From the NCBI GenBank assembly GCA_964465735.1, contig CAYXKT010000044.1:1-19374 (forward strand): DNA of 19,374 nucleotides, in the 5' to 3' direction. The notes under the pieces are model-generated. The model was not told the origin of the DNA. It saw only the letters and a program-made list of their open reading frames with translations, and did no database searches. The position numbers and the translations under genes were made by a program. This stretch comes from Erginobacter sp964465735. Its GTDB lineage: Bacteria > Auribacterota > Erginobacteria > Erginobacterales > Erginobacteraceae. Position 1 is the stretch's first letter; each line of letters begins with the position of its first letter. Positions 7,785-15,755 of this stretch are shown piece by piece.

Positions 7785-10249
7785 AAGGCCTGGCCCGCTT
7801 CGGAATCGGTGTCTCTTCTCTGTTCCTTCTTTCCTTGTCCACCTGGCTCCGCCCGGCCTTCGCCTTTGAACTCAGCCCGCCCGAGCGGAAGTATCTCCGG
7901 GAGAAAGGCGAGATTGTCTTTGTCAGCCAGACCCGGTACCCGCCCTTTGAGTTCAAGACCGACGAGGGGGAGCCGACCGGGATGGCGATTGAGCTGGCCC
8001 GCTGGATGGCTGAGCGGGTCGGGGTTCCGGTCCGCTTCATCGATACCACCTTCGAGCAGGCCCAGCAGGCGGTCTTAAGCGGTGAAGCTGATGTCCTGAC
8101 CAGTCTCTTTTTCAGTGAGCAGCGGACCGGGAGTTTCAATTTCACCCGTCCCAACTTCCAGGTTCCCGCCTCGATCTTCACCCATTTTGAGAACAATGAG
8201 ATCCGGGGTCTGGCCGACCTGAACGGGAAGCGGGTGGCGATGCAGAAGGGAGATTACGCCCGTGAGTTCCTGGCCTGGCGGGGGATCACGGCCCGGATCA
8301 TTGATGCTGAAGACTTTGGTGAGGCCGTCGAACTGGTGGTCAGACGCAAGGCCGACGTGGTGATCGGAGACGAACAGATTGTCCTCTACCATCTTTTAAT
8401 CCAGGGGCTGATCGATCGGGCGAAGATTGTCGGTCCCCGTCTCTACACCGGCCTCAACTGTATGGCGACCGCCAAAGAGAACCAGATCCTGGTCGGGATC
8501 CTCGACCGGCTGGCGGCGGAAGCCGAAAGAGAGGGGGTGATCGACGAGATCAACGCGAAATGGCTGGAATCTTGGACCAGCCGGCAACCTCCGATCTGGA
8601 TCAAGTACCTGTTCCTGGCCGCCGGGGCGGTTCTGGTTATTGCTTTCCTGGTCTGGTTCTGGAATCTGCGGTTAAGGCAGCTGGTCGGCCAGCGGACGGC
8701 GGAACTGGCCTTGAAGGAGGAAAGGTTAGCCTCTCTGTTGCTGGCCGTGGAATCTCTGGGGGAGATGGTGGTCGTCACCGACCTCGATCAGCGGATCACC
8801 TATGCCAACAGGGCGGTTGACCGCGCTCTGGGTCATCGACCGGAGGAGTTGATCGGTCGTCCGGTCTCGGTGTTATTTGCGGGGATCGCGGACAACCCCC
8901 CTGATCTCACGGAATGGATCCGCTCCGCTCACTGCCCGACTATCTGGCGGGGAGAACTCAACAAACGTCGGCGGGACGGTTCTCTGATCCGGGTTTATCT
9001 TACCCTCACCCCGCTCTGCGATCAGCGCGGACAGGTCATCGGAACGGTTGGGGTCTCGATGGATATTACCGAGCAAAAGGAGCTGGAGGAACAGCTCCGC
9101 CAATCCCAGAAACTGGAGGCGATCGGCCATCTGGCCGGGGGGGTGGCCCACGACTTCAACAATATCCTGGCTGGAGCGTTGGGTTATCTGGAACTGATCA
9201 AGGGAGACATCTCACCGGAGAGTGAGCTCTCTTCTCCGCTCGCCGCCGTGGAGAGGCTCCTCTGGCGTGGTGCTGAGCTGACCAAGGCACTGCTGGCCTT
9301 CTCCCGGAAAGGCGCCTGGCAGCGAGAGGCGATCGACCTCAACCGGATGATCCAAGAAGTGGCGGAGGTCGTCGAGCGGACCGTCGGGCGGAGACACGAA
9401 CTGCGGTTACGCCTCGATCCCAATCTGCGTTCGGTCTTTGGCGATCGTTCCCAGATCCATCAGGTGATAATGAACCTCAGCATCAATGCCTGTGAGGCGA
9501 TGGAGCGGGAAGGGACGTTGACCATCACGACCCGCAATGTCGAAGCCGGCGACCGGATCTACCGGGTGCAGAACGACCTGAAGCAGTCCCCGGCGGTCGC
9601 CATCTCCTTTGCCGATACCGGAAGAGGGGTGGCCGAGGAGATCCGGGCGCGGATCTTCGAGCCCTTTTTCAGCACCAAGGAAGATAAGAGCGGGGTCGGA
9701 CTGGGGTTGGCAGTGGTCAAGGGAATTGTCGATCGGCACGGCGGCGGCCTTGTGGTTTCCGGTCAGCCCGGCCGGTCCGCTGTCTTTACTGTCTACCTTC
9801 CGGCCACCGCTGAGGATGAGGCTCTTGGAGAGGAACCTTCCCGTGCGCTACCCACCGGTCGGGAGACCATTCTTTTGGTGGATGATAACCCTGATTTCCT
9901 CCAGGTAACGAAGGACTTGTTGGTCCAGCTCGGGTATTTCGTGCTCCCGGCCGCCAGCGGTCGGGAAGCCCTGGAGATTCTGGAGCGGGACCCGGCCGGG
10001 GTTGATCTGGTGATACTGGATATGGTAATGAAAGGTTTATCCGGACCGGAGACCTTTCGGGCTATTCGCAACCTGGTTCCATTGTTGCCAATTTTGATCT
10101 GTACCGGTTATACGGTCGAAGAGATTGCCGACCGACTGTTGGACGAACCTTATTGTCTGCTGCTGAAGAAACCTTTTCTCCGCCGGGAACTGGCGGAAAC
10201 GGTCCGGAAGATCCTCGATCAATCAGGTCTTCCCCCTCCCGCGAAATGA
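7781..10249 (+). CDS. Hybrid sensor histidine kinase with periplasmic solute-binding domain
   Basis: An 822-residue membrane-bound kinase. In order: signal peptide (1-28, ending near RPAFAF); SBP_bac_3 periplasmic ligand-binding domain (about 30-265, with VSQTRYPPFEF and DVLTSLFFSEQR); one membrane helix (273-295); coiled coil; PAS (about 312-435); HisKA with phosphoacceptor H457 in GGVAHDFNN; HATPase (N-box NLSINACEA including N569, then DTGRGV and GVGLGLAVVKG); C-terminal receiver with VDDN, phosphoacceptor D747 in VILDMVMKG, ICTGYT and the KKPF lysine. All key residues are present. The periplasmic domain suggests it senses a small solute such as an amino acid. There is no DNA-binding output. 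It is joined by ATGA overlaps to the PAS protein upstream and the GH13 gene downstream. Confidence 0.94.
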   Translation: MKGLARFGIGVSSLFLLSLSTWLRPAFAFELSPPERKYLREKGEIVFVSQTRYPPFEFKTDEGEPTGMAIELARWMAERVGVPVRFIDTTFEQAQQAVLSGEADVLTSLFFSEQRTGSFNFTRPNFQVPASIFTHFENNEIRGLADLNGKRVAMQKGDYAREFLAWRGITARIIDAEDFGEAVELVVRRKADVVIGDEQIVLYHLLIQGLIDRAKIVGPRLYTGLNCMATAKENQILVGILDRLAAEAEREGVIDEINAKWLESWTSRQPPIWIKYLFLAAGAVLVIAFLVWFWNLRLRQLVGQRTAELALKEERLASLLLAVESLGEMVVVTDLDQRITYANRAVDRALGHRPEELIGRPVSVLFAGIADNPPDLTEWIRSAHCPTIWRGELNKRRRDGSLIRVYLTLTPLCDQRGQVIGTVGVSMDITEQKELEEQLRQSQKLEAIGHLAGGVAHDFNNILAGALGYLELIKGDISPESELSSPLAAVERLLWRGAELTKALLAFSRKGAWQREAIDLNRMIQEVAEVVERTVGRRHELRLRLDPNLRSVFGDRSQIHQVIMNLSINACEAMEREGTLTITTRNVEAGDRIYRVQNDLKQSPAVAISFADTGRGVAEEIRARIFEPFFSTKEDKSGVGLGLAVVKGIVDRHGGGLVVSGQPGRSAVFTVYLPATAEDEALGEEPSRALPTGRETILLVDDNPDFLQVTKDLLVQLGYFVLPAASGREALEILERDPAGVDLVILDMVMKGLSGPETFRAIRNLVPLLPILICTGYTVEEIADRLLDEPYCLLLKKPFLRRELAETVRKILDQSGLPPPAK

Positions 10250-13200
10250 AAAATAATAAAACCTCGACCGGCCATCGCCGGCCGGCAGAAATCAACTTCC
10301 CCGGGACTGTCTCTTCTCCCTTCAGCCTGATCCGGAGGACCCGGAACCGTTTCGGGACCGGTCCTGCTCCGTCCCAGCCGGGGGCAGTTTTTGATTTTGC
10401 CCAGGCGATGGCCGGTTCGATCAACCGCTACCGGAACGCCGTCACCCACCCGGAACGAGCCGTCCGGGCGGGCGAGGTGGGGGCAATCTGTCTGATTGAC
10501 TCGATCACCCGTTACCTGTCCAAGGTCTATCACCTCCAGGAGAACCCCGGCGTTCTTGCCCGAGCGGTGACCGCGGCCCGACGGCGGTTTGGTTCCGCTC
10601 CCCTCGAGCAGGCCCTGATCCAGATGATCGAGCGATTGCCCGGACTCGGTCATCCCCCTCCGGAAGTCGCCCCCGCCGACTGGCTGGAACTGGGCGAAGG
10701 AGAGCCTCCGCCCCGGGAGGAGGCCTTTAACGAACTGCTCCTGCTTGATCTGGCCGCCGACAACCCGGCCTTCAAGATCCTCCGCGATTTCTTCCCCGCT
10801 CGGGAACTGGAGGAAGAGACTGTCTATTCCCGGGCTGTTGCCCAGCAGGTGAAGTTCTACCAAAAGGCCCCGGTCTTCGGTCCGGAGAAACTCCCTCTGG
10901 ACGAGTTTCTCCGCTCCCCTCGCCAGGCCGCCCCGGAATCGCTCTTCGGCCAGCTGGACTATATCAAGAAACACTGGGCGGCGCTCCTCCCTGCCGAACT
11001 GCTGAAATTCCTCGATCTGACCCGGGATATTATCCGGGAGGAAGAAAAACTCCGGGCCGCCGGGTCCGGGCCGGTCTCTCCCCCGGGCTGGTCTCCCGGG
11101 GCCGGAGGTGGGGTTAAAGGTGAGGGTGAAGGTGACGAGGGGGGTGTGATGCCGGAGACGGCCGGCTCCGGCCCAGAGCTCTACGAGCGGTTCAGCCCTG
11201 ATCTTGACTGGATGCCTCGGGTGGTATTGATGGTCAAAAACGCTTCAGTCTGGCTGAGCCAACTCTCCCGCCGTTATCAAAGAGAGATCACCCGTCTCGA
11301 CCGGATCCCGGATCAGGAACTCGACCGGCTGGCCGACTGGGGGTTTACCAGTCTCTGGCTGATCGGGATCTGGGAGCGGTCTTCGGCCTCGAAGAAAATC
11401 AAGCGGCTCTGCGGCAACCCGGAGGCCGATGCTTCGGCCTACTCGCTCAACGATTACGCCATTGCCGGCGGATTAGGCGGCTGGCCGGCTCTCAACGATC
11501 TGAAACGACGGGCCTGGAAGAGGGGGATCCGGGTCGCCTGCGATATGGTCCCCAATCATATGGGAATTGATTCCCGCTGGGTGAGCGAACATCCCGATTG
11601 GTTTATCCAATCCGATCGGCCGCCGTTCCCGAATTACCGTTTTACCGGCCCCGATATCTCCTCCGATCCCCGGATGACACTCCGTCTCGAAGACGGTTAT
11701 TGGAAGCAGAGTGATGCCGCCGTTGTCTTTCAGCGGACCGACCGGGCCGGCGGCGAGGTCCGCTATATTTACCACGGCAACGACGGTACCTCTATGCCCT
11801 GGAACGATACCGCCCAACTCGACTTCCTCCTCCCCGAGGTCCGGGAGGCGGTGATCCGGACCATCCTCCACGTCGCCCGGGCCTTTCCGGTCATCCGGTT
11901 TGACGCCGCTATGGTCCTGGCCAAGCGGCATTTTCAGCGACTCTGGTATCCGCCGCCGGGCCAGGGGGGGGCGATCCCCTCCCGCTCGGGGAGGGGGGTT
12001 TCGGGTGGGGATTTCGAGCGGGTCTTCCCGGTCGAGTTCTGGCGGGAGGTGGTGGATCGGGTGGCCGAAGAAGTTCCGGAGACGCTGCTTCTGGCTGAAG
12101 CTTTCTGGATGCTGGAGGGGTATTTTGTCCGGTCCCTGGGTATGCATCGGGTCTATAACAGCGCCTTTATGAATATGCTGAAGATGGAATTGAATGACCA
12201 GTATCGCCAGGTAATCAAGGAGATCTTGGAGTTCGACCCCCAGATCCTGAAAAGGTTCGCTAACTTTATGTCCAACCCTGACGAGGAGACCGCGATCGCC
12301 CAATTCGGCAAGGGTGATCAGTACTTTGGGGTCTGCACGATGATGGCGACAATGCCGGGTCTCCCCCTCTTCGGACACGGTCAGGTTGAGGGGTTGACCG
12401 AGAAATACGGGATGGAATACAGCCGGGCCTACTGGGACGAGCCGATTGATGACTACTTGGTCGAGCGGCACGAGAAGGAGATTTTTCCTTTGCTGAAGAA
12501 ACGTCATCTCTTCAGTGACGTGGCCAACTTCTATCTCTATGACTTCTACCTCGACAACGGTAAGGTCAACGAAGATATCTTCGCCTACTCCAATCGCTAT
12601 GAGAACGAGCGTTCCCTGATCGTTTATAACAACCGCTTTACTGAGACTTCCGGTTGGATCCGGATTTCCACCTCCCGGCTGGAAAAAGGACACGGAGAGA
12701 AGAATAAACTGGTCCGGGCTGACCTGGCTCGAGGTCTTGGTCTGCGAGCGGAGGAGGGCGACTATACCATTTTCCAGGATATGCGCACCGGTCTGGAATA
12801 CATCCGCTCCAGTCGAGAGATGCGGGAAAAGGGGATGTCGCTGCAGTTGCGGGCTTATCAGACTCACGTCTTTGTCGATATCCGCGAGGTCCGGGATGAC
12901 AAGAAGGGTTTTCTGGCTCGCCTGGCCGCCGCGTTGAAGGGGAGGGGGGTGGAAAACATCAATGACGCCTTAAAGAGGATCCACTTCGCTCGACTCTACC
13001 AGGTCTTCCAGGAAGTCTGCGGCCTGCAAATATACCGGGATCTCTTTGCCCTGGCGGCCGGCAGCAACTCCCTGGAGCAATTCCTCCAGAAGGCGGCCGA
13101 GAGGGCGGCCGGACCCCTGGAGGAATTCTTTCGGGAGGTTCTTTCCCGTCGGCGGCGGAAGGGAGACCCCGCCGTCCCGGCGGCGGAAGAACTTAAGTTC

Positions 13201-14013
13201 ATCGAGGCCATACTCCTGCTGCCTCCGTCGGAAATACTCCCCGGTTGGAAGAGCACCCGATACAGCCGTCCCGCCCTGAAACAACTGCTTTCCGCCGTCC
13301 CTCCCGCCCCGGGACCTGCCGGTAAGTTTTTCCGGATCACCCTGACCTGGCATCTGTTGTCGGCGGTGGGAAAAGCCCTCGCCGAGAAAAAGAAGGCCTC
13401 TTTGAACTATCGCTGGATTAACGATTGGTTCCTCGACGAACAGTTGGTGCGGACCTTCCAGGAGATGGGATGCGACTGGGACACGGCCCGGCGGGAACTG
13501 GCCTTGATCGTCATCCTTTTAAGGCATCTTCCCCGGATGCTGAAGGTCCGGACCAAGAACCATCTCTATCTGCTTGAACCTCTATTTCAGGATAGCGAAG
13601 TCCGCCGTTTCCTTCTCTATCACTGGGATCGCGACATCCTCTGGTTCAACCGGGAACGGCTCAACGAGATGCTCTTCTGGCTGACCGCTACCGCCACGAT
13701 TGTTCGGACGGTTGCCAACTGGGACGGGGTCGGCCCCCTCCGGGTTCGGGGGTTGGTCCAGTTGAGGGCGGCCCGGACGCTGCGGGAGTTGGCCGGTGAG
13801 GCCGGTTACCAGGTCGGGAATTTTCAGCAGCTGTTAGCTGCCCGTCCCCGGAAGCGCCGGAGTCCGACGAGGAAGAAAAAATCCGCCAGCAGGGAGCGTC
13901 CGCGGTTGCGTTCGTCAAAGCGCCAAAGAAAAAATCAAGATGAAAAACCCGCTGGATCAACAGCTGGAAAAGCGACTGGCCGCTCGGGCAGTGGCGATCG
14001 GTCGTCAGGGTGA
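10246..14013 (+). CDS. Large GH13 alpha-amylase-superfamily protein with long extensions
   Basis: A 1255-residue protein with no signal peptide. Residues 1 to about 320 are a mostly helical N-terminal region I do not recognise, ending in a Gly-rich linker (about 275-307). Residues about 320-880 are a GH13 barrel: region I DMVPNHMG near 434, nucleophile D553 in VIRFDAAM, acid/base E618 in LLLAEAFW, and third carboxylate D679 in SNPDEETA, where many family members have NHD. An extra loop at about 571-592 is encoded by a hairpin repeat. Residues about 880-1255 are a helical C-terminal region of unknown role, ending in a Lys/Arg-rich tail. I chose ATG 10246 because it overlaps the kinase stop (ATGA); the frame is open from 10153. 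Alpha-glucan hydrolysis or transfer is likely, but the substrate is unknown. Confidence 0.85.
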   Translation: MKNNKTSTGHRRPAEINFPGTVSSPFSLIRRTRNRFGTGPAPSQPGAVFDFAQAMAGSINRYRNAVTHPERAVRAGEVGAICLIDSITRYLSKVYHLQENPGVLARAVTAARRRFGSAPLEQALIQMIERLPGLGHPPPEVAPADWLELGEGEPPPREEAFNELLLLDLAADNPAFKILRDFFPARELEEETVYSRAVAQQVKFYQKAPVFGPEKLPLDEFLRSPRQAAPESLFGQLDYIKKHWAALLPAELLKFLDLTRDIIREEEKLRAAGSGPVSPPGWSPGAGGGVKGEGEGDEGGVMPETAGSGPELYERFSPDLDWMPRVVLMVKNASVWLSQLSRRYQREITRLDRIPDQELDRLADWGFTSLWLIGIWERSSASKKIKRLCGNPEADASAYSLNDYAIAGGLGGWPALNDLKRRAWKRGIRVACDMVPNHMGIDSRWVSEHPDWFIQSDRPPFPNYRFTGPDISSDPRMTLRLEDGYWKQSDAAVVFQRTDRAGGEVRYIYHGNDGTSMPWNDTAQLDFLLPEVREAVIRTILHVARAFPVIRFDAAMVLAKRHFQRLWYPPPGQGGAIPSRSGRGVSGGDFERVFPVEFWREVVDRVAEEVPETLLLAEAFWMLEGYFVRSLGMHRVYNSAFMNMLKMELNDQYRQVIKEILEFDPQILKRFANFMSNPDEETAIAQFGKGDQYFGVCTMMATMPGLPLFGHGQVEGLTEKYGMEYSRAYWDEPIDDYLVERHEKEIFPLLKKRHLFSDVANFYLYDFYLDNGKVNEDIFAYSNRYENERSLIVYNNRFTETSGWIRISTSRLEKGHGEKNKLVRADLARGLGLRAEEGDYTIFQDMRTGLEYIRSSREMREKGMSLQLRAYQTHVFVDIREVRDDKKGFLARLAAALKGRGVENINDALKRIHFARLYQVFQEVCGLQIYRDLFALAAGSNSLEQFLQKAAERAAGPLEEFFREVLSRRRRKGDPAVPAAEELKFIEAILLLPPSEILPGWKSTRYSRPALKQLLSAVPPAPGPAGKFFRITLTWHLLSAVGKALAEKKKASLNYRWINDWFLDEQLVRTFQEMGCDWDTARRELALIVILLRHLPRMLKVRTKNHLYLLEPLFQDSEVRRFLLYHWDRDILWFNRERLNEMLFWLTATATIVRTVANWDGVGPLRVRGLVQLRAARTLRELAGEAGYQVGNFQQLLAARPRKRRSPTRKKKSASRERPRLRSSKRQRKNQDEKPAGSTAGKATGRSGSGDRSSG
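11081..11101. repeat. In-frame GC hairpin coding for the GH13 linker
   Basis: CCCCGGG (11081-11087) pairs with CCCGGGG (11095-11101) around a 7-nt loop. It is followed by a G-rich GGTGAGGGTGAAGGTGA stretch. The segment encodes Gly/Pro-rich low-complexity linker sequence between the N-terminal region and the GH13 barrel. It resembles the CCCTCTCCC...GGGAGAGGG...GGGTGAGGG intergenic repeats of many GC-rich genomes. Confidence 0.5.
11976..11996. repeat. In-frame GC hairpin inside the GH13 catalytic domain
   Basis: CCCCTCCC (11976-11983) and GGGAGGGG (11989-11996) form a perfect 8-bp stem with loop GCTCG, followed by GGTTTCGGGTGGGGAT. It encodes part of the loop at about residues 571-592, between the GH13 nucleophile (D553) and acid/base (E618). 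The composition differs sharply from the flanking codons, which suggests a repeat that entered the gene without breaking its frame. Confidence 0.5.
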
Positions 14014-14500
14014 CGTCTCCGGATTCCGCGAGCTTCTGGATCTGCTCCGGTCCCCCGCGGCCAACGTCCGGAGACTGGCCGCCTCGGCCCTGGGCAAGAT
14101 CTCCGGGCTGGGGGTCAACGCTTCCCAGGCGGTGGCTGCCCTGGCGCCGGTCGCCCGTCAGGATCCGCACGGGCAGACCCGGCAATACGCGATCCGGGAT
14201 CTTAAGGCTTACGGGGCCGCCGCCCGGGATTGCTTGTCGGATCTTTGCGATCAGGCCGACAACCCGGCCGAGAAAGATTATGTCCGGAGCAAGGCTTACT
14301 CGGCGGCAGAGTTCATCGAGGAAGCTGTCCGGATTGCCGAGGGACGGGCTCAGCGTCAGCGCTGCTCGATCCGGGTCACCGCCGAGGAATATGCCCGCTC
14401 CGAGCAGGTCTTCCAGCGTGTTTTCTGCGACCGCTGCTTCGACGAGGTTTTTCTCCGGCGGCGGAATTTCGAGACCGGGGTCGAGTTAAACCTAAGTTGA
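13940..14500 (+). pseudogene. HEAT-repeat protein, 5' half of an element-interrupted gene
   Basis: This half encodes 186 residues. HEAT-like helical repeats cover about residues 25-135 (NVRRLAASALGKISGL is the clearest). A short segment FQRVFCDRCFDEVFLRRRNFE follows, with a CxxC pair (C163, C166) that may bind zinc together with other ligands. The last three codons (Asn-Leu-Ser) and the TGA come from element copy B. Without the element and one TTAAA copy, the frame continues VELKKIISASAGTVVQSEGE into the segment starting at 14652. ATG 13940 overlaps the end of the GH13 gene by 74 bp and has no strong Shine-Dalgarno site, so translation is probably coupled. A truncated HEAT protein could still be made. 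Confidence 0.75.
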
Positions 14501-14651
14501 GCGATTATTGCGGATGAAATGTGCTAAGATTTTGCTGGCCGACGGGTTGCGAAAACCGCAGCCATATCCAGGAGATATGGCGAGGATTTTCAATATCCGT
14601 TCGGACGCAAAAGATTGGTGCAGTTCGCCGCATAGAATCGCTCAATTTAGG
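14491..14651 (+). mobile_element. MITE-like element, copy B (complete, inside a gene)
   Basis: A 161-bp element with terminal inverted repeats CCTAAGTTGAGCGATT / AATCGCTCAATTTAGG (15 of 16 matching; imperfect pairing runs further inward). Perfect target duplications TTAAA flank it (14486-14490 and 14652-14656). It contains two internal hairpins, GGTTGCG-AAAAC-CGCAGCC (14545-14563) and CCATATC-CAGGA-GATATGG (14562-14580), which share two bases and so compete. No transposase is encoded. Two base differences from copy C imply recent mobility. A CCT terminus with 5-bp AT-rich duplications fits IS1380-type elements, but that parentage is inferred. It interrupts the HEAT-nuclease gene. Confidence 0.92.
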
Positions 14652-15093
14652 TTAAAGAAGATCATCTCCGCCTCTGCCGGTACAGTGGTCCAATCCGAAG
14701 GCGAGAGGAAGGTAGCCGATTGGCTGACCACCCGCGGTCTGGTCTACCGTTACGCTGCCAAGTTTCGGATCATTGGCGAATTCCAGATCCGACCCGACTT
14801 CCACATCGAGTACTGGGGACTTGACAATCCTCAGTATAAGATGAATATATATAAGAAGCAGACCCCTCTACCTGCAGGAGGGTAAACGGCTGATCTTGAT
14901 CTATCCCCACGATCTCCCATCTCTGGACGCCCTGCTCTCAGGAAAGCTTGCCCTCTTCGGTTGTCAGGTTCTCCGGTCGGCAAAAGCTTCGTGTCGCCCG
15001 GATTTGCGGCAAGCGACGTCGGCGATCACAGTGGAATTAGTCGCGGGGGATGGTCCGGCAGGCAAATTAGAAAAAAAGGAGAAACAATTATGA
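14652..15093 (+). pseudogene. Nuclease-like 3' half of the interrupted HEAT gene, frameshifted
   Basis: Translation from TTAAAGAAG gives LKKIISASAG, then VVQSEGERKVADWL, RIIGEFQIRPDF and IEYWG. This pattern matches the restriction-endonuclease-like (PD-(D/E)XK) module seen in some helicase- and HEAT-associated proteins. The frame breaks in the CCCC run at 14863-14866. Removing one C restores YKKQTLYLQEGKRLI and then LIYPHDLPSLDALLSGKL in the second frame, which runs to a stop at 15093. PDF and IEYWG are closer together than in relatives I recall, where some YLPE-type residues lie between them, which suggests a small in-frame deletion in the active site. The interruption by copy B, the frameshift and this gap all indicate a dead gene. 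The family assignment rests on motif memory. Confidence 0.68.
15077..15081 (+). promoter_or_regulatory. Ribosome binding site fixing the deoC start
   Basis: AGGAG ends 8 nt before ATG 15090. The deoC frame is open upstream to 14961, but that extension overlaps the pseudogene and has no ribosome binding site. This motif therefore selects 15090. Confidence 0.75.
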
Positions 15094-15755
15094 GTATGGA
15101 AGATTATGACCGAGAACTGGCTTCAATCATTGACCACACCTTACTAAAACCCGAGGCGACCAAGGAGGACTTTGACCGGCTGGTAAAAGAGGCGAAAGAT
15201 TATCACTTCCGTTCGGTCTGTGTCCACTCCAGCAATGTCGAGTACGTGGCCGGACTGCTTCAGGGGTCGGACGTGATCCCGATCGCGGTCGTCGGCTTTC
15301 CCCACGGGCAGATGACCCCCGTGGCCAAAGCCTTTGAGGCCCACGATGCCATCACTAACCGGGGTGCGAAGGAGATCGATATGGTCATCAATATCAGCGC
15401 CCTGAAGAGCAAGCACTATCCGATGGTCTTCGACGATATCCAGCAGGTGGTTCGGGCCTGCCAGGGGAATGCGGTCAAGGTAATTCTGGAGACCGCTTCC
15501 TTGACCAGGACCGAGAAGATCTGCGGCTGTTGTCTGGCCAAGGCAGCCGGGGCAAGGTTTATCAAGACCTCGACCGGGACAGTGGATGGGGGAGCGACGG
15601 TGGAGGATATCTGTCTGATTCGGGAGGTGGTCGGCGACGAAGTCCTGATCAAGGCCAGCGGGGGAATCAAGACCAGCGAGTTCGCCCACCAACTGATGGA
15701 GGCGGGAGCGAACCGGATCGGGACCAGTCACTCGGTGGAACTGGTTCAGGGCTGA
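15090..15755 (+). CDS. deoC: Deoxyribose-phosphate aldolase
   Basis: A cytoplasmic class I aldolase splitting 2-deoxyribose-5-phosphate into glyceraldehyde-3-phosphate and acetaldehyde in deoxynucleoside breakdown. Its 221 residues are normal for the short bacterial form. It opens with IDHTLLKPEAT. Catalytic D97 is in KEIDMVINI, the Schiff-base lysine K159 in RFIKTSTG, and the second active-site lysine K188 in LIKASGGIK. A C-terminal GTSHSVELV segment fits the phosphate site. The gene stands alone, with no other nucleoside-catabolism gene beside it, and directly follows the nuclease pseudogene. Confidence 0.97.
   Translation: MSMEDYDRELASIIDHTLLKPEATKEDFDRLVKEAKDYHFRSVCVHSSNVEYVAGLLQGSDVIPIAVVGFPHGQMTPVAKAFEAHDAITNRGAKEIDMVINISALKSKHYPMVFDDIQQVVRACQGNAVKVILETASLTRTEKICGCCLAKAAGARFIKTSTGTVDGGATVEDICLIREVVGDEVLIKASGGIKTSEFAHQLMEAGANRIGTSHSVELVQG

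Noticed and set aside
11473..12867. 464-residue minus-strand open frame
   Set aside because: It is antisense to the GH13 barrel and shows no domain resemblance. It is explained by codon bias.
14508..14885. 125-residue gene spanning element copy B
   Set aside because: It is a chance fusion of the element's internal frame with the nuclease remnant and is better described as element plus pseudogene.
14961..15089. N-terminal extension of deoC
   Set aside because: It has no ribosome binding site and overlaps the remnant gene. AGGAG 8 nt before ATG 15090 and the normal family length favour the short form.
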